Positions 27,540-35,121 of a DNA stretch of 64,000 bases are shown here, one piece after another. The stretch covers positions 765,554 through 829,553 of the forward strand of contig NZ_JACABA010000001.1 of NCBI RefSeq assembly GCF_013377015.1, written 5' to 3'. Below the pieces are notes generated by a model, which saw only the letters and a program-made list of their open reading frames with translations, did no database searches and was not told where the DNA came from. Positions within the stretch are counted from its first letter, which is position 1; each line of letters opens with the position of its first letter. A program made the translations under genes and the position numbers. This DNA comes from Rhodopseudomonas sp. Lineage in GTDB: Bacteria > Pseudomonadota > Alphaproteobacteria > Rhizobiales > Xanthobacteraceae.

Positions 27540-27908
27540 TCACTCCACCTCTGCGGCGATCGACAACCGCTCGGCCACCGCTCGCAATTTCTTGTCGCCG
27601 GTCCAGAGCCGGCAATCCGGCATGAGCAGCGTCGAAGCAACAAGATGCGCGTCGACATATCCGATGCCGGAGCCGGCAAGGGCTTGACGCGAAATCAACC
27701 GCAGCACTTCGGCCGGCGCCGCCATCGTTGCGTTTGGCAAGTCCGCCAAGTCTTGCGCGATTTCGTCAAAGCGCAGAGCGCCGCCCAGCGCCAACTCTCC
27801 CAGGACGAAATCATGGATCAGAACCTGACGGCAAACCAGACTGGCGCTCAGCCGCGGGTTCTCCTTGCGAAAATGATCGATCCAGATCGATGTATCGACC
27901 AGCAGCAT
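27540..27908 (-). CDS. vapC: VapC-type PIN-domain ribonuclease toxin
   Basis: 122 residues. The PIN-domain acidic residues are in place: MLLVDTSIWIDHF at the N-terminus (Asp6), a central glutamate in VLGELALGGAL, and the C-terminal YVDAHLVAS and LWTGDKKL aspartates. VapC toxins cleave RNA, often initiator tRNA or the sarcin-ricin loop. Its ATG overlaps the vapB stop by one base (TGATG), the usual coupling. It lies directly upstream of ybgC. Confidence 0.9.
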   Translation of the reverse strand: MLLVDTSIWIDHFRKENPRLSASLVCRQVLIHDFVLGELALGGALRFDEIAQDLADLPNATMAAPAEVLRLISRQALAGSGIGYVDAHLVASTLLMPDCRLWTGDKKLRAVAERLSIAAEVE

Positions 27909-28114
27909 CAATTGTTCGTAAATCGCGGCGGGCGTCGGCGTGGCGGGGCTTTCAGATCAGGCATCGATCCGCCCATCAAGGCGAGCCGCCTGCCCGCTTC
28001 AAGCTCGACATAGGCCTGCAACGCCTTTCGGATCACCGCTGATTTCTCTTCGACGCCAGCATATGCCTGTGCTTTCGCAAAAAGCTCGTCATCGATCGCG
28101 ATGGTGGTTCTCAT
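27908..28114 (-). CDS. vapB: VapB-type antitoxin
   Basis: 68 residues. The N-terminal ribbon-helix-helix (MRTTIAIDDELFAKAQAYAG, then EKSAVIRKALQAYVELEA) binds DNA; the basic, proline-rich C-terminus (DLKAPPRRRPPRF) is the toxin-masking tail. It precedes and overlaps vapC. A palindrome at 28146-28161 in its promoter is the likely autoregulatory operator. Confidence 0.88.
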   Translation of the reverse strand: MRTTIAIDDELFAKAQAYAGVEEKSAVIRKALQAYVELEAGRRLALMGGSMPDLKAPPRRRPPRFTNN

Positions 28115-28145
28115 GATGCCGAACTCCTATGCTGACATCAAATAT

Positions 28146-28161
28146 AGCATCATTCGATGCT
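28146..28161. promoter_or_regulatory. VapBC operator palindrome AGCATC-N4-GATGCT
   Basis: A 6-bp inverted repeat with a 4-bp spacer, 32 bp upstream of vapB. A minus-strand TATATT just downstream of it (near 28142-28147) could be the -10 element. This fits the usual VapB autorepression layout. Confidence 0.6.
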
Positions 28162-28206
28162 GAATTCCATGCCCCTAAATGACCCATTCGCCTCGCTGGC
28201 GCCGCC

Positions 28207-29085
28207 TCAACTCCGCCAGTTGCGGCCGTGGGCGCCGTCGACGATGGCGTCGAGCCGGGCCTTCAGTTCGGGCTCCACGCTATTGTACCAGACCCCGCCG
28301 AGCAGCGCGCAGAACGGCTCGCTGGCCGCCGCCTCGCGTTCGATCCGGGCGATGGTATCGATCCCGACCAGGTTCTCCAGCGGCCCGGCCGCCAGATAGG
28401 ACAGCACCAGCGGATGGTGCTCGATCCGCAGGATCTCGAGGATCATCTCGAGCAATCGGTCCGGATCGTCGTCGCGCAGCTCGCGTTCGTAATCGCTGAG
28501 CGCGCTCCAGTTGGCGTCGCGATCCTTGTCCGGCATGCAGCTCAGCTCGACCCAGATCCGCGCCAGCGCGGGAATCGACAGCGCGGCGAAGTCGATCGCG
28601 GCGACGGCGCGTTTGTGCGCTTCGCAATCGGCATACCACGCATCGGGATCGGCGATCGCCTCGAACCGGGATTGCAGCGGCTCCGGCGTCCAGCGATAGA
28701 CGCCGCCGATCAGCCAGCGCAGCTGCGGAGTGTCGCGCGCCTGCCGCTCGCATTCGTCGATCAACAGCGCGCCGTGGCCGACCAGCACCAGCATCAGCTT
28801 GTCGTTGAGCTGCATCTTGACCGATTTGTGCGCCTCCGAGCGCAGCACCGCGAGCACCATGGCGAGCGCGCGTTCCGGGGAACGGTGCGGCAGCCGATCG
28901 AAATACAACAGCCGCGACCAGACCTCGCCGGTCTTGTCGCGCAGGCCAAGATACTGCAGCTCGCACCACAGCGAGGCGAGCTCCGGCATCGCCATCCGGT
29001 CCAGTTCGTCCTGCAATTGCTGCGGCGTCCGCGGCCCCGGAATCGCCATGGTGGCGGCGTTCCGGGCTTGCTCGATGAAATCCAT
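28207..29085 (-). CDS. DUF6869-like protein with two tandem domain copies
   Basis: 292 residues from the ATG at 29085. The protein is an internal duplication. About residues 35-155 (MPELASLWCELQYL ... LRWLIGGVYRW) and 165-285 (IPALARIWVELSCM ... FCALLGGVWY) share the pattern of a W-x-E-L helix, DxxW near the fourth turn, an LxMxLxxLR helix, an aspartate-containing hinge and a GGVxxW ending. The family matches DUF6869, of unknown role. There is no signal peptide or membrane segment. It is divergent from the oleate hydratase gene, with which it shares a 213-bp promoter region. Confidence 0.72.
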   Translation of the reverse strand: MDFIEQARNAATMAIPGPRTPQQLQDELDRMAMPELASLWCELQYLGLRDKTGEVWSRLLYFDRLPHRSPERALAMVLAVLRSEAHKSVKMQLNDKLMLVLVGHGALLIDECERQARDTPQLRWLIGGVYRWTPEPLQSRFEAIADPDAWYADCEAHKRAVAAIDFAALSIPALARIWVELSCMPDKDRDANWSALSDYERELRDDDPDRLLEMILEILRIEHHPLVLSYLAAGPLENLVGIDTIARIEREAAASEPFCALLGGVWYNSVEPELKARLDAIVDGAHGRNWRS

Positions 29086-29298
29086 GGCGACGGCGCTCCC
29101 AACTGCGATCCCTGTTGGTCGCAGCGATCGCCGGGCGCGTTCAATACAGCTCACGTCGCGGCCAATGGCAGTGGTACCCCCCTGCTGCGCTGGCGACGCA
29201 TGGCAGCTTCTCGCACCTCCCGCGTGCGGCGTTCGCACTTAGATTCATCGCCGCAAGTCACCACCTCAAGCGTCCTGAAATCAATAAAGGCATTGTCC

Positions 29299-30906
29299 AT
29301 GGCGATTCCCACTCGATCCGCATCGCGGGGCGACATTCACGCGCATCTGGTCGGCGGCGGCATCGCCGCGCTCGCCAGCGCGGCCTATCTGATCCGCGAT
29401 GGCGGCGTCCCCGGCGGCAACATCACGATCTATGAGGAGACCGCGAAACTCGGCGGCAGCCTCGATGGATCGGGATCGGCAAAACCCGGCTATGTGATTC
29501 GCGGCGGGCGGATGTTCACCTACGAGGCCTACACCTGCACCTTCGATCTGCTGTCGCAGATTCCCACGCTCGACGATCCCAGCAAGACCGTCAGCGATGA
29601 TATCCACGCCTTCAACGAGGAGCACATCCCGCATTCGAACGCGCGGCTGGTGCGCGGCGGCGAGAAGGTCGACGTCTCGGTGCTGGGATTTTCCAACCAG
29701 GATCGGCTTGACCTGATCGAACTGATGGCGGTGTCGGAGGACAAGCTCGGCGCCAAGCGGATCGAGGACATGTTCCAGCCTTCGTTCTTCAAGACCAATT
29801 TCTGGTACATGTGGGTGACGACGTTTGCGTTCCAGCCTTGGCACTCGGCGGTCGAACTGAAGCGCTATCTGCAGCGCTTCATCCAGGAATTCCCGCGCAT
29901 CCACACCCTCGCTGGAGTCCGGCGCACCCGCTACAACCAATACGACTCGATCGTGCTGCCGGTGACGAACTGGCTGAAGGCACAAGGCGTCAAGTTCGAG
30001 ACCGGCATGCGTGTCACCGATCTCGACTTCAAATACGGCCCGGCCGGCAAGGCCGTCGAGCGGTTGCAGGTCGTGCACAACGGCAAATCGCAGCAGATCG
30101 CGGTCGGCGAACAGGATCTGGTGTTCGTCACCAACGGCTCGATGACCACGGCCTCCAGCCTGGGATCGAACAGCAAGCCGGCGCCGCTGCATCCCAAGGA
30201 CGGCAAGACCGACGGCTCCTGGGCGCTGTGGGAGACGCTCGCGGCGAAGCATCCGGAGTTCGGCAGGCCGGCGGCGTTCAACAGCCGCATCGACGAGTCC
30301 AAATGGCTGTCGTTCACCACCACGATGACCGACCCGATCTTCTTCGAGCTGATGGAAAAATTCACCTGCAACGTCGCCGGCACCGGCGGGCTCGTCACCT
30401 TCACCGATTCGAATTGGCTGATGTCAGTGGTGCTGGCGGCACAGCCGCATTTCATCGGGCAGCCCGACAATATCAAGGTGTTCTGGGGCTACGGGCTGTT
30501 CGTCGACCAGATCGGCAATTTCGTAAAGAAGAAGATGTCAGACTGCAGCGGCGAGGAACTGATGACCGAACTGATCGGCCACCTGCGGTTCGACGCCCAC
30601 AAGGCCTCGATCCTCAAGGCCTCGAACTGCATTCCCTGCATGATGCCGTTCATCACCAGCCAGTTCATGCCGCGCGTCGCGGGCGACCGGCCGCCGGTCA
30701 CACCACCCGGCACCCACAACCTCGCCTTCATCGGGCAATATTGCGAGATCCCCGACGACGTAGTGTTCACCGTGGAATATTCGGTGCGCTCGGCGCAGAC
30801 CGCGGTGTTCACGTTGCTCGTCCTCGAGAAGCAGGTCTCGCCGCTGTACAAAGGCACGCACGATCCCCGCGTGATGTTCGCGGCGATGAAGACGCTGATG
30901 CGGTAG
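29299..30906 (+). CDS. ohyA: Oleate hydratase
   Basis: 535 residues. Oleate hydratase (formerly myosin cross-reactive antigen) adds water across the cis-9 double bond of oleic and related acids, giving 10-hydroxy acids, with FAD as structural cofactor. The N-terminal FAD motif HLVGGGIAALASAAYLIRDG is followed by IYEETAKLGGSLDGSG. Further hallmarks are RGGRMFTYEAYTCTFDLLS and the Cys/Met-rich NCIPCMMPFITSQFMPR near the C-terminus. The ATG has AAAGG 8 nt upstream. A strong terminator follows. It probably detoxifies or stores unsaturated fatty acids. Confidence 0.96.
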   Translation: MAIPTRSASRGDIHAHLVGGGIAALASAAYLIRDGGVPGGNITIYEETAKLGGSLDGSGSAKPGYVIRGGRMFTYEAYTCTFDLLSQIPTLDDPSKTVSDDIHAFNEEHIPHSNARLVRGGEKVDVSVLGFSNQDRLDLIELMAVSEDKLGAKRIEDMFQPSFFKTNFWYMWVTTFAFQPWHSAVELKRYLQRFIQEFPRIHTLAGVRRTRYNQYDSIVLPVTNWLKAQGVKFETGMRVTDLDFKYGPAGKAVERLQVVHNGKSQQIAVGEQDLVFVTNGSMTTASSLGSNSKPAPLHPKDGKTDGSWALWETLAAKHPEFGRPAAFNSRIDESKWLSFTTTMTDPIFFELMEKFTCNVAGTGGLVTFTDSNWLMSVVLAAQPHFIGQPDNIKVFWGYGLFVDQIGNFVKKKMSDCSGEELMTELIGHLRFDAHKASILKASNCIPCMMPFITSQFMPRVAGDRPPVTPPGTHNLAFIGQYCEIPDDVVFTVEYSVRSAQTAVFTLLVLEKQVSPLYKGTHDPRVMFAAMKTLMR

Positions 30907-30918
30907 GCGAGAACTCTC

Positions 30919-30950
30919 AGCCCGCGCGCGCCATCGGCGGCGCGGGCTTT
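30919..30950 (+). terminator. Rho-independent terminator after oleate hydratase
   Basis: A 9-bp stem (AGCCCGCGC/GCGCGGGCT) with a loop of about 12 bases that can pair further, followed by TT. It lies 13 bp past the stop codon. Confidence 0.65.
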
Positions 30951-30965
30951 GGGATGTCCTCGCTA

Positions 30966-31256
30966 TCACTCCGCAAACTGCCCCTCGATATTCATTCGTC
31001 CATCGAGCACTCGGACGATAACGATCTGATTGGGCTCAATCATGTAGAAGACGACATATCCATCCACCAGAATCCCTCGCAACGAGGCGCGTAGTTCACT
31101 TCGATCCGGTCCGAGAAATGGAAATTCACACAGCTCGTCGAATCGTTGAAAGAACCGGGTGATGGTCCGGTCCGCAGCAGCGGGATTCCGTTCGGAAAAA
31201 TAGGCGTGGATAGCAAGAAGATCGGCTTCGGCGCGTGAAGAGAGGACGAACTTCAC
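30966..31256 (-). CDS. ParE/RelE-family toxin
   Basis: 96 residues of the RelE/ParE fold: MKFVLSSRAEADLLAIHAYF at the N-terminus, RFFQRFDELCEFPFLGPDR in the middle, and the VVFYMIEPNQIVIVRVLDGRM strand-turn-strand at the C-terminus. The FPFLG and R-x-x-L-DGR elements point to ParE (gyrase-poisoning) rather than mRNA-cleaving RelE, but that split cannot be made safely by eye. It is 5 bp downstream of its antitoxin gene. Confidence 0.87.
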   Translation of the reverse strand: MKFVLSSRAEADLLAIHAYFSERNPAAADRTITRFFQRFDELCEFPFLGPDRSELRASLRGILVDGYVVFYMIEPNQIVIVRVLDGRMNIEGQFAE

Positions 31257-31261
31257 GGCAA

Positions 31262-31477
31262 CTACCGTTTGGCTTGCGCCCGGGCCCGTGTCAGAAATTC
31301 CTGCAGATCCCAGGGACGCGCGCGCCCCGCCTCGACGTCGGCCATACCTTCGTCAATCGCATCTTTCAGCGCGCGGAATTTCCTAGCCTGCGACAACAGA
31401 TAGTCTGCTGCCGGTTCCCGCATTTCCTCGGGAAGCAGCTCAATGGCTTCGATGGCCTTATCGACAGCTGAACTCAT
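31262..31477 (-). CDS. ParD-like antitoxin
   Basis: 71 residues, mostly helical: an N-terminal segment SSAVDKAIEAIELLPEEMREP, then a helix with LSQARKFRALKDAIDEGM, ending in the toxin-wrapping motif DVEAGRARPWDLQEFLTRAR typical of antitoxins paired with ParE. It lacks an obvious ribbon-helix-helix N-terminus, so DNA binding is uncertain. It is immediately upstream of the toxin gene and 37 bp past ruvB. Confidence 0.8.
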   Translation of the reverse strand: MSSAVDKAIEAIELLPEEMREPAADYLLSQARKFRALKDAIDEGMADVEAGRARPWDLQEFLTRARAQAKR

Positions 31478-31514
31478 AGTGTCAGTTTAGCACAATCCCG
31501 ATCCGATGGCGAAC

Positions 31515-32567
31515 CTACTCCTCGTCGCCGCCCTGCCCGAACAGGCCGATCTGCGCCGGGTCGCGCGCCGGCTCGGCGAGGCCGAGGTGCCTGAAAGCGT
31601 GCGAGGTGAGCAAGCGGCCGCGCGGGGTGCGCTGCAGGTAGCCGCACTGGATCAGGAACGGCTCGATGATGTCCTCGATGGCGTCGCGCGGTTCCGACAG
31701 CGCCGCCGCCATGGTTTCGACGCCGACCGGGCCGCCGGCGTAGTTCATCGCAATCGTGGTGAGGTAGCGGCGGTCCATGGCGTCGAGGCCGGCGGCGTCG
31801 ACTTCCAGCGCGGAGAGCGCGTGGTCGGCGATCTTGCGATCGATCGACGCCGCGTCGGCCGCGGAGGCGAAATCGCGCACCCGGCGCAGCAGCCGGCCGG
31901 CGATCCGCGGCGTGCCGCGGGCGCGGCGGGCGATTTCGTTGGCGCCGTCGAGCGTGATGCCGATATTGAGCACGCGGGCGCCGCGTTTCACGATGCTCTC
32001 CAGTTCCTCCACGGTATAGAAATTCAAGCGCACCGGGATCCCGAAGCGGTCGCGCAGCGGATTGGTCAGCAATCCGGCCCGGGTGGTGGCGCCCACAAGC
32101 GTGAATTTCGCCAGCTCGATCTTCACCGAGCGCGCGGCGGGGCCCTCGCCGATGATCAGATCGAGCTGAAAATCCTCCATCGCCGGATACAGCACTTCTT
32201 CGACCGCGGGACTGAGCCGATGGATTTCGTCGATAAACAGCACGTCGCGCTCTTCGAGATTGGTGAGGAGTGCGGCGAGATCGCCGGCCTTGGCGATCAC
32301 CGGCCCTGACGTGGCGCGAAAGCCGACGCCGAGTTCGCGCGCCACGATCTGCGCCAGCGTGGTCTTGCCGAGCCCCGGGGGGCCGACGAACAGCACATGA
32401 TCCAGCGCCTCGCCGCGTTTGCGCGCTGCGTCGATGAATATCTGCAGGTTGGCGCGGGCCTGCTGCTGGCCGACGAATTCCGACAACAGTTGCGGGCGCA
32501 GCGCGGTGTCGCCGACATCGTCGGCGCGGCGCTCGGGGGTGATCAGGCGGGAGGGCGGGGTCGTCAC
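31515..32567 (-). CDS. ruvB: Holliday junction branch migration helicase RuvB
   Basis: 350 residues from a GTG start that overlaps the ruvA stop (GTGA at 32564-32567). AAA+ motifs are Walker [10 protein letters not shown], Walker [10 protein letters not shown], and sensor 1 LVGATTRAG. The C-terminal winged helix ([17 protein letters not shown]) contacts DNA. RuvB hexamers drive branch migration with RuvA during recombination repair. The longer upstream reading through ruvA is out of the ruvA frame and not translated. Confidence 0.96.
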   Translation of the reverse strand: MTTPPSRLITPERRADDVGDTALRPQLLSEFVGQQQARANLQIFIDAARKRGEALDHVLFVGPPGLGKTTLAQIVARELGVGFRATSGPVIAKAGDLAALLTNLEERDVLFIDEIHRLSPAVEEVLYPAMEDFQLDLIIGEGPAARSVKIELAKFTLVGATTRAGLLTNPLRDRFGIPVRLNFYTVEELESIVKRGARVLNIGITLDGANEIARRARGTPRIAGRLLRRVRDFASAADAASIDRKIADHALSALEVDAAGLDAMDRRYLTTIAMNYAGGPVGVETMAAALSEPRDAIEDIIEPFLIQCGYLQRTPRGRLLTSHAFRHLGLAEPARDPAQIGLFGQGGDEE

Positions 32568-33181
32568 TTCGCCAGCTCCTTCAGCCCGAGCTTGATCAGC
32601 TGCGCGGTCTCGGCATGCTCGCCGGCGCTGCGCGAGGCGCTGGCGATGGCGGCAGCGGCCTGCGGCGCGCCGTAGCCGAGATTGACCAAAGCCGAGATCG
32701 CATCGGTGACCGGGCGCGGCGCGCGATGGTCGTCGATCGCGCCGGACAGCTGCGTGATCGCCGGATCGACATTGGCAAACGCCGGCACCTTGTCTTTCAG
32801 CTCGGTGACGATGCGCTCGGCGACCTTCGGGCCGACGCCCGGCGTGCGCGCCACCGCGGCCTTGTCGCGCAGCGCGATGGCGTTGGCGAGCTCGGCCGGC
32901 GGCAGCGTCGACAGCACCGCCAGCGCCACCTTGGCGCCGACGCTTTGCACGGTCTGCAACAGGCGAAACCATTCGCGCTCATGGTCGCTGCGAAACCCGA
33001 ACAGCTTGATCTGGTCCTCGCGGACGTAGGTTTCGATCGACAGCACCGCCGCCTCGCCCGGCGCCGGCAGCGCCTGCAGCGTGCGGCTGGAACAATGCAC
33101 CTGATAGCCGACGCCCTGGACGTCGAGGATGACATAATCCTCGCCGTAGGAATCGATCAGGCCCTTGAGTTTGCCGATCAT
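32564..33181 (-). CDS. ruvA: Holliday junction-binding protein RuvA
   Basis: 205 residues from the ATG at 33181. The N-terminal OB domain ([20 protein letters not shown]) is followed by two helix-hairpin-helix motifs ([11 protein letters not shown] and [14 protein letters not shown]), which bind the four-way junction, and the C-terminal RuvB-contact domain after a proline-rich linker. It is 186 bp from ruvC because a palindromic repeat has been placed between them, and is coupled by overlap to ruvB. Confidence 0.95.
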   Translation of the reverse strand: MIGKLKGLIDSYGEDYVILDVQGVGYQVHCSSRTLQALPAPGEAAVLSIETYVREDQIKLFGFRSDHEREWFRLLQTVQSVGAKVALAVLSTLPPAELANAIALRDKAAVARTPGVGPKVAERIVTELKDKVPAFANVDPAITQLSGAIDDHRAPRPVTDAISALVNLGYGAPQAAAAIASASRSAGEHAETAQLIKLGLKELAK

Positions 33182-33201
33182 CGGGCGGCCTCGGCGCGTG
33201 T

Positions 33202-33307
33202 TCTCCCCTCCCCCTTGCGGGGAGGGGTCGGGGGTGGGGGTCCACAACGGAAGTCTCGCTTGCGGCTACCCCCCACCCCAACCCTCCCCCGCAAGGGGGG
33301 AGGGAGC
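33202..33307. repeat. Large palindromic repeat between ruvC and ruvA
   Basis: Two G/C-run arms of about 40 bp (tctcccctcccccttgcgg... and its complement with ...gcaaggggggaggga) flank a spacer of about 25 bp. The same CTCCCC/GGGGAG core appears as a short copy at 4540-4560. It can form a very long hairpin in the ruvC-ruvA transcript and might uncouple them. Confidence 0.75.
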
Positions 33308-33367
33308 AGGCTGTGCGCACGGCGACTCATCGGATCTCTCCGAGGTTCGAAGTTGGAAGATCTGTTC

Positions 33368-33895
33368 TCATCCCCCGACCACCTTCAGCCGCAGCAGCGC
33401 GGTGCCGCGATGATGCGCGTGGGTAATGGCGATCGCCAGCGCGTCGGCGGCGTCGGCGGATTTCGGCTCAGCCTTCGGCAGCAGGATCTTCAGCATCATC
33501 TGGATCTGGGCCTTGTCGGCATGGCCGGCGCCGACCACGGTTTTCTTGACCTGGTTAGGGGCATATTCGGCGACGCTGATGCCGAGCATCGCCGGCGCCA
33601 GCATCGCCACGCCCCTCGCCTGCCCGAGTTTCAGCGTCGCGACGCCGTCCTTGTTGACGAAGGTTTGTTCGACCGCGGCCTCGCCCGGCGCGAATTCCGC
33701 AAGCACCTTCGCCAGCCCCTGATGGATCGCCAGCAGCCGCTCCGCCAGCGGCAGTCGGTCCGGTGGCTCCACCGAGCCGCAGCCGATGAAAGTCAGTCGG
33801 TTGCCCTCGCTCTCAATCACGCCCCAGCCGGTGCGGCGGAGGCCGGGATCGATGCCGAGGATGCGGACGGGCGTGCGAATCGGCGGACTGCTCAT
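33368..33895 (-). CDS. ruvC: Holliday junction endonuclease RuvC
   Basis: 175 residues from the ATG at 33895. The RNase H-like active site is visible: [14 protein letters not shown] (Asp near residue 15), the glutamate in [11 protein letters not shown], and the C-terminal pair in [15 protein letters not shown]. RuvC cuts Holliday junctions symmetrically after RuvAB migration. Its upstream frame extends further, but those residues do not resemble RuvC. Confidence 0.95.
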   Translation of the reverse strand: MSSPPIRTPVRILGIDPGLRRTGWGVIESEGNRLTFIGCGSVEPPDRLPLAERLLAIHQGLAKVLAEFAPGEAAVEQTFVNKDGVATLKLGQARGVAMLAPAMLGISVAEYAPNQVKKTVVGAGHADKAQIQMMLKILLPKAEPKSADAADALAIAITHAHHRGTALLRLKVVGG

Positions 33896-34009
33896 GGCGT
33901 AGTGATAACGCCACAGCAAAGTGAACGAAACAGAAACAAACGGGGATGCCCAGGGAATGCGATCGTTGCGCCGCGGACGCAGCGCAGGGCGGTCAACGAG
34001 ACAACCATC

Positions 34010-34110
34010 CGTCATCCCCCGCGAAAGCGGGGGATCCAGTACGCCGCAGCGTCGCAGTTAAAAATGAGCGCTCTGGGATACTGGGTCGCCCGCTTTCGCG
34101 GGCGATGACG
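34010..34110. repeat. Palindromic intergenic repeat (CGTCATC/GATGACG type)
   Basis: CGTCATC at 34010-34016 pairs with GATGACG at 34104-34110. Each side has its own small hairpin (CCCCCGCgaaaGCGGGGG and CCCGCtttcGCGGG), with TCCAGTA and TACTGGG as inner arms. It fills the ruvC-yebC gap. Confidence 0.75.
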
Positions 34111-34171
34111 CCAGGGATTGGGGCAACGCAGCGGCTTCAAGAACGCCGCAGCGGGTCCGGAGCACGCTCGA

Positions 34172-34918
34172 TCAGCCGCCCATCTTCTCCATCAGCGCGT
34201 CGGAGACTTCGAAATTGGCGTAGACGTTCTGGACGTCGTCGTGCTCGTTCAAGAGGTCGATCAGCTTCAACAGCTTTTCGCCGGTTTCGTCGTCGACCGG
34301 GACAGTGTTCTGCGGCTTCCAGGTCAGCTGCGCCCTGCGGGCTTCCCCGAACTTCGCTTCCAGCGCCTTGGCAACATCGCGAAAAGTTTCCTTCGAAGCG
34401 TAGATCTCGTGGCCCTCGTCCGAGGACAGCACATCGTCGGCGCCGGCTTCGATCGCGGCGTCCAGCATGTCGTCTGCGGAGGCCTTGCCGGCGTCGTATT
34501 CGATGATGCCGGTGTGGTCGAACATGAAGGCGACCGAGCCGGTTTCGCCGAGATTGCCGCCGGACTTGGTGAAATAGGAGCGGATGTCGGAGGCGGCGCG
34601 GTTGCGGTTGTCGGTCAGCGCCTCGACGATCACCGCAACGCCGCCCGGACCGTAGCCCTCATAGCGGATCTCGTCGTAATTTTCGGCCTCGCCGCCCGAG
34701 GCCTTCTTCACCGCGCGCTCGATCGAATCCTTCGACATGTTCTCCTGCCGCGCCGAGATGATCGCGGCGCGCAGCCGGGCATTCATCGCCGGATCGGGCT
34801 GGCCCATCTTCGCCGCGACGGTAATTTCCCGCGCCAGCTTGCTGAACAGCTTGGACTTCTGGGCATCCTGCTTGCCCTTGCGGTGCATGATGTTCTTGAA
34901 CTGGGAATGTCCGGCCAT
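34172..34918 (-). CDS. yebC: YebC/PmpR family (TACO1-like) protein
   Basis: 248 residues, full length. The family start [20 protein letters not shown] is intact, followed by [20 protein letters not shown] and [20 protein letters not shown]. These proteins bind ribosomes and ease translation of proline stretches (TACO1-like), and some were described as transcription regulators. It precedes ruvC in the usual order; a palindromic repeat separates them. Confidence 0.94.
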   Translation of the reverse strand: MAGHSQFKNIMHRKGKQDAQKSKLFSKLAREITVAAKMGQPDPAMNARLRAAIISARQENMSKDSIERAVKKASGGEAENYDEIRYEGYGPGGVAVIVEALTDNRNRAASDIRSYFTKSGGNLGETGSVAFMFDHTGIIEYDAGKASADDMLDAAIEAGADDVLSSDEGHEIYASKETFRDVAKALEAKFGEARRAQLTWKPQNTVPVDDETGEKLLKLIDLLNEHDDVQNVYANFEVSDALMEKMGG

Positions 34919-35052
34919 GCGGTCTCTCTTAAGGATGGGTCAGGATATTTCGGGGCGGCGGCGCGGCGTTATAGGCTCCGCTCCCGGCAAAATCAAAGAC
35001 TTGCCCAGAAAACTGGCCCGATTCGGGGGACGAATACCACTGCCGATGCCTA

Positions 35053-35062
35053 GAAATTAACC
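35053..35062 (+). promoter_or_regulatory. GAAATTAACC motif shared by three chemoreceptor promoters
   Basis: GAAATTAACC occurs upstream of the PilZ receptor here, and again at 37032-37041 and 39113-39122 upstream of the two Cache receptors. The last two share more flanking sequence (CCTGGTATTTGTAC). At 35053 the match continues as TTAACCAT, the CtrA half-site. Confidence 0.5.
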
Positions 35063-35121
35063 ATGACTTCACGCTGCAGTGAGAGAGTAGCAGCGAAAGT
35101 TCCATTCCTACGAGAGTCCTC

